The position numbers and the translations under genes are program-made. A DNA stretch of 9,111 nt, from contig DASXAM010000073.1 of assembly GCA_036404275.1 (NCBI GenBank), positions 1 to 9,111 of the forward strand, given 5' to 3'. Shown here piece by piece: positions 7,629-9,111 of this stretch. Position 1 is the stretch's first letter, and each line of letters begins with the position of its first letter. This stretch comes from AP-15 sp036404275 (GTDB lineage Bacteria > Pseudomonadota > Alphaproteobacteria > ATCC43930 > CGMCC-115725). The notes beneath the pieces were generated by a model that worked only from the letters and a program-made list of their open reading frames with translations, ran no database searches and was not told the DNA's origin.

Positions 7629-8092
7629 TGGCGGCGCTCGGCCGCGGGCAGCGGCGGCAGTTTTGTTCCCTGCTGGCGGGCGCGCTCGCGCAACGCCGCC
7701 TGGTGCTCGGCGAGCCGGCCCGGCTCCCAGATCTGAAAGCTTCGGCCGAGGCCGACAAAAGCCGCACTGTCGCCGATATGCGCGTGCTCGGCCAAATCCG
7801 GCGGCAGCAGAACGCGGCCTTCATTGTCAAACGGCAGCTGTTGCGAGCCGCCGAACAGCAAGGTCGCCAAATTCTCATGCTCGTCGGAGAACTGATCGAG
7901 CGTGTCGAGCCGGGCAGTCAGCTCCTCCATCCAGTCGATGCCGCCGCCGTCGAGCGCATCGACTCGATATGAGCGGAACACGACGATGCCGGGAAAACGC
8001 TGCCCCATCAATCGAGCGCGAAAGGTCGCCGGCACTGAAACTCGCCCCTTGCGGTCGACCTTGTTCACGTAAGTGGACAGAAACAGTTCCAC
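7625..8092 (-). CDS. mraZ: MraZ, dcw-cluster transcriptional regulator
   Basis: MraZ is a nucleoid-associated DNA-binding protein that in E. coli represses its own dcw promoter by binding TGGGN repeats. The 155-residue product has the two tandem SpoVT/AbrB-like half-domains: the first contains VNKVDRKGRVSVPATFRA (9-26), the second FDNEGRVLLPPDL (88-100), and both keep the D-x-(K/E)-G-R core. I chose the GTG at 8092 because it places VELFLSTYVNKVDRKGR at the family-typical N-terminus and has a purine-rich GGGGGAAG just upstream. An in-frame TTG at 8128 would add 12 unlikely residues. The four TGGG boxes in the upstream promoter are its probable targets. The stop overlaps the rsmH start as ATGA. 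Confidence 0.95.
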   Translation of the reverse strand: MELFLSTYVNKVDRKGRVSVPATFRARLMGQRFPGIVVFRSYRVDALDGGGIDWMEELTARLDTLDQFSDEHENLATLLFGGSQQLPFDNEGRVLLPPDLAEHAHIGDSAAFVGLGRSFQIWEPGRLAEHQAALRERARQQGTKLPPLPAAERRQ

Positions 8093-8094
8093 TT

Positions 8095-8102
8095 CTTCCC
8101 CC
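8095..8102 (-). promoter_or_regulatory. Purine-rich ribosome binding site for mraZ GTG start
   Basis: GGGGGAAG on the minus strand, 2 nt before the GTG at 8092; its GGGGGA core sits about 5 nt away. It supports the GTG start over the upstream TTG at 8128. The spacing is on the short side. Confidence 0.5.
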
Positions 8103-8180
8103 AACGCTCGCCCATAGACGCTCGGCAAGGGGCGCCCGATGGGAATGGCCGATGTTCCCCCCGTCAGCCAAACCCGCCCA

Positions 8181-8214
8181 TGGGTAGAAATGGGATATCA
8201 TGGGAAACTATGGG
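8181..8214 (+). promoter_or_regulatory. Four phased TGGG boxes, probable MraZ operator
   Basis: On the plus strand TGGG occurs at 8181, 8191, 8201 and 8211, followed by T, A, A and T: four TGGGN boxes with an exact 10-bp period and 5-bp spacers. This matches the TGGGN-N5 direct repeat recognised by E. coli MraZ upstream of its own gene (established for that protein). The boxes cover the interval from the -35 to about the transcription start of the mraZ promoter, which suggests repression by occlusion. Binding by this MraZ is inferred. On the mraZ sense strand the boxes read as CCCA. Confidence 0.85.
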
Positions 8215-8220
8215 TGTCAA
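8192..8220 (-). promoter_or_regulatory. mraZ/dcw promoter (sigma70-like)
   Basis: On the minus strand a perfect -35 TTGACA (8215-8220) is followed by 17 nt and a weak -10 TATCCC (8192-8197) preceded by TGA, resembling an extended -10. An AT-rich stretch lies upstream. Transcription would start near 8185, giving a leader of about 90 nt before the mraZ GTG at 8092. The -10 is partly the complement of a TGGG box and the -35 abuts another. I found no other convincing promoter between here and ftsW, so this may drive the whole cluster. Confidence 0.7.
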
Positions 8221-8416
8221 TAGCCTTTTGAAATAACACCTCGGATTTTGCCTATTCGAATCATCATGGTCCAGCAGACCACATCATATGGGACCCTTCC
8301 TCGTCTCAACCGCAAAAAGCAGTGCCTTCCGATTCCAGACAGAGGCCAAGTGGCAGGAAGTGTTCTGTCGGCGTTCATGGGTATGAATCCCTGAGTCGAT
8401 GCAATCGGTATTGCTG

Positions 8417-8665
8417 TCATCGACGCGGGGCCACCGCCGACGCTCCCCGCTCGGCGATTTCCACGGGCGACAGCGGGGGTGCGGCTGCGAGCCGGTCTTG
8501 CGCGATCAGAAGCTTGCAATGATCGTACAGTGCTACTCGCGCTGCTTCGGTCCGGTTATTGCCATAGAGGCCGGTTTCGACGAGACGGTCGAGATACCAA
8601 ACCGTTTGAGTATTCAGCGAGAGCGTGATCAGCTCGGATTTGAGCGGGTTTGCGTCGCGGGCCAT
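8417..8665 (-). CDS. Small ribbon-helix-helix (CopG/Arc-like) DNA-binding protein
   Basis: The 82-residue product looks like a ribbon-helix-helix regulator. A beta-strand that would enter the DNA major groove is at ELITLSLN (11-18), the first helix at about 19-31 (TVWYLDRLVETG), the turn with LYGNNRTEAAR (33-43) resembles the loop and helix-2 N-cap of the fold, and the second helix runs to about 56. A Pro/Ala-rich tail follows (60-82) with no recognised domain. Short YGNN-type proteins like this are common in alphaproteobacteria and usually of unknown target. I chose the ATG at 8665 because the upstream extension of the frame is unstructured and would cross the nested dyad at 8678-8720. No good Shine-Dalgarno is visible. 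The dyad lies 12 bp before the start, suggesting autoregulation. There is no toxin-like partner gene, so an antitoxin role is not supported. Confidence 0.82.
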   Translation of the reverse strand: MARDANPLKSELITLSLNTQTVWYLDRLVETGLYGNNRTEAARVALYDHCKLLIAQDRLAAAPPLSPVEIAERGASAVAPRR

Positions 8666-8677
8666 CGGACTGGTCGT

Positions 8678-8720
8678 GCTTTGGAAAGAATGCCAAAAGA
8701 TTGGCATAAAAATCCAAAGC
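8678..8720. promoter_or_regulatory. Nested 43-bp dyad, candidate operator of the ribbon-helix-helix gene
   Basis: An outer perfect inverted repeat GCTTTGGA (8678-8685) / TCCAAAGC (8713-8720) encloses an inner perfect inverted repeat ATGCCAA (8690-8696) / TTGGCAT (8701-8707). The two centres are within 0.5 bp of each other. On the minus strand the outer and inner arms also resemble each other (CTTTGGATT and CTTTTGGCATT), giving four related half-sites, as expected for cooperative dimers. It lies 12 bp upstream of the ATG at 8665. It could instead fold as an RNA hairpin in the leader. No clear -35/-10 pair was identifiable nearby. Confidence 0.65.
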
Positions 8721-8761
8721 GCACCAGAAAAAGCGGCACGCCGAAAACCGCCGGCCAAACG

Positions 8762-8791
8762 GAAACGGGCGACCCGAAGGTCGCCCGTCTC
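8762..8791 (-). terminator. Intrinsic terminator with UUCG tetraloop, downstream of rnz
   Basis: Read on the minus strand, a 13-bp stem (10 perfect GC-rich pairs ACGGGCGACC / GGTCGCCCGT, then a G-U, an A-U and a G-C pair) is closed by a C(TTCG)G tetraloop. It is followed by a modest T-rich stretch beginning TTTC then CGTTT. The T-tract is weaker than in a textbook terminator. It lies about 190 nt after the rnz stop and before the ribbon-helix-helix gene, so it would separate the two transcripts. On the plus strand no T-run follows, so it is likely one-directional. Confidence 0.72.
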
Positions 8792-8976
8792 CCCCATGCG
8801 GCCGATCGCCGAGGCCGCGCCCAAATTGCGCCGATCACCGCGCCGGAGGCGGCGGGCGCTCGGCTCGGCACCGCGCCACGAAAGCTATCCGGATCGGCTC
8901 CACGGGCAACCCCGCCCGTCGCCGCCCACAATTTTGTCCCCAGGAAAGTGTCTTTATCCCGGTTCGATCCGCCGAA

Positions 8977-9111
8977 TTATCCACCGGACAGCCGGGCGAC
9001 GACCGAAACGCGGTCGAAATCGGCGACGACCCGCGTGTTCGGAAACATTGCGGCGGCTTCGGCGCGGATCTCTTCGGGGCGGTAGCGGCCGGAAATATGG
9101 GTCAGCAGCAA
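8977..9111 (-). CDS. rnz: Ribonuclease Z, C-terminal end only
   Basis: RNase Z is the metallo-beta-lactamase-fold endonuclease that processes tRNA 3' ends. Only the last 44 residues are present; the gene continues beyond the right edge. The segment LLLTHISGRY matches the conserved LxLTHxSxRY motif near the C-terminus of RNase Z, whose histidine is a metal ligand. It is followed by PEEIRAEAAAMFPNTRVVAD and then FDRV, the family's usual ending (helix, 'FPNT', then acidic-Phe strand). The TAA stop is at 8977-8979. The terminator at 8762-8791 would end this transcript, so the gene is probably not part of the dcw operon. Other metallo-beta-lactamase relatives are less likely because of the THxSxRY and FPNT combination. 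Confidence 0.85.
   Translation of the reverse strand: MLLTHISGRYRPEEIRAEAAAMFPNTRVVADFDRVSVVARLSGG

Larger units (their letters stand above)
8093..8416. other. Intergenic region between the ribbon-helix-helix gene and mraZ
   Basis: These 324 bases hold no convincing gene. From right to left they contain four GANTC sites (8393, 8385, 8331, 8258), two short imperfectly useful dyads (8374-8387, TTCAT/ATGAA; 8267-8281, TGGTC/GACCA), an AT-rich stretch (about 8221-8260), the mraZ promoter with its TGGG boxes, and the mraZ leader with an 8-bp palindrome GGGCGCCC at 8130-8137. The part from 8221 to about 8400 is less GC-rich than the genes around it. No obvious terminator follows the ribbon-helix-helix gene, so read-through into mraZ is possible. 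Confidence 0.6.
8666..8976. other. Intergenic region between rnz and the ribbon-helix-helix gene
   Basis: These 311 bases hold the nested dyad and the UUCG terminator annotated separately. The part nearer rnz (8792-8976) contains only a small GC-rich inverted repeat (ACGGGC 8902-8907 / GCCCGT 8914-8919, no T-tract) and an 8-bp palindrome ATCCGGAT (8887-8894). Open frames on both strands cross the region but have arbitrary compositions and no family resemblance, so I call no gene here. Confidence 0.6.

Noticed and set aside
8417..8665. Ribbon-helix-helix protein as the antitoxin of a toxin-antitoxin pair
   Set aside because: No toxin-like gene lies on either side; the only adjacent ORF (8217-8420) has no toxin features and atypical codons.
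8629..8931. 100-codon minus-strand open frame between rnz and the regulator
   Set aside because: It crosses the terminator hairpin and the nested dyad and overlaps the regulator's start in another frame; the product looks arbitrary.
8977..8985. TTATCCACC, one mismatch from a DnaA box
   Set aside because: A single imperfect match that lies across the stop codon end of rnz; chance is sufficient and there is no cluster of boxes.
8399..9085. 228-codon plus-strand open frame across the regulator, intergenic region and rnz end
   Set aside because: It is antisense to two supported genes and crosses the terminator and dyad; no family resemblance.

Overview
The window is GC-rich and every supported gene lies on the minus strand. 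It holds most of the division and cell wall (dcw) cluster of what is probably an alphaproteobacterium. The evidence for that lineage is the gene order, the style of MraZ, RsmH and FtsI, the YGNN-type ribbon-helix-helix protein and the GANTC sites. I cannot name a genus. Read in the direction of transcription (high to low coordinates), the layout is: 3' end of an RNase Z gene (8977-9111); a strong hairpin terminator (8762-8791); a large nested dyad (8678-8720); a small ribbon-helix-helix regulator (8417-8665); an intergenic segment with four GANTC sites (8221-8416); a promoter overlaid by four TGGG boxes with exact 10-bp spacing (8181-8220); then mraZ, rsmH, ftsL, ftsI, murE, murF, mraY, a 26-codon ORF, and the 5' part of ftsW, which runs off the left edge.

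The dcw genes look like one long, tightly coupled transcription unit driven from the promoter in front of mraZ. Almost every junction is an overlap: ATGA at mraZ/rsmH, rsmH/ftsL, murE/murF, mraY/small ORF and small ORF/ftsW; TGATG at ftsL/ftsI; 14 nt at ftsI/murE. The one exception is a 4-nt gap at murF/mraY. MurE (adds meso-diaminopimelate), MurF (adds D-Ala-D-Ala) and MraY (makes lipid I) build the peptidoglycan precursor. FtsW and FtsI form the septal glycosyltransferase/transpeptidase pair, FtsL is their divisome partner, RsmH methylates 16S rRNA, and MraZ is the likely autoregulator.

The window is mostly a conventional cluster, and I see no defence, mobile or clearly novel system. The observations most worth a second look are: (1) murD is missing from its expected place between mraY and ftsW, where a 26-codon ORF has ATGA overlaps on both sides; (2) a 43-bp nested inverted repeat lies directly in front of the ribbon-helix-helix gene and is probably its operator; (3) the mraZ promoter is covered by four phased TGGG boxes; (4) GANTC sites cluster just upstream of that promoter.

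The long open frames on the plus strand opposite the mur and fts genes are antisense shadows of GC-rich codon use and are not annotated.
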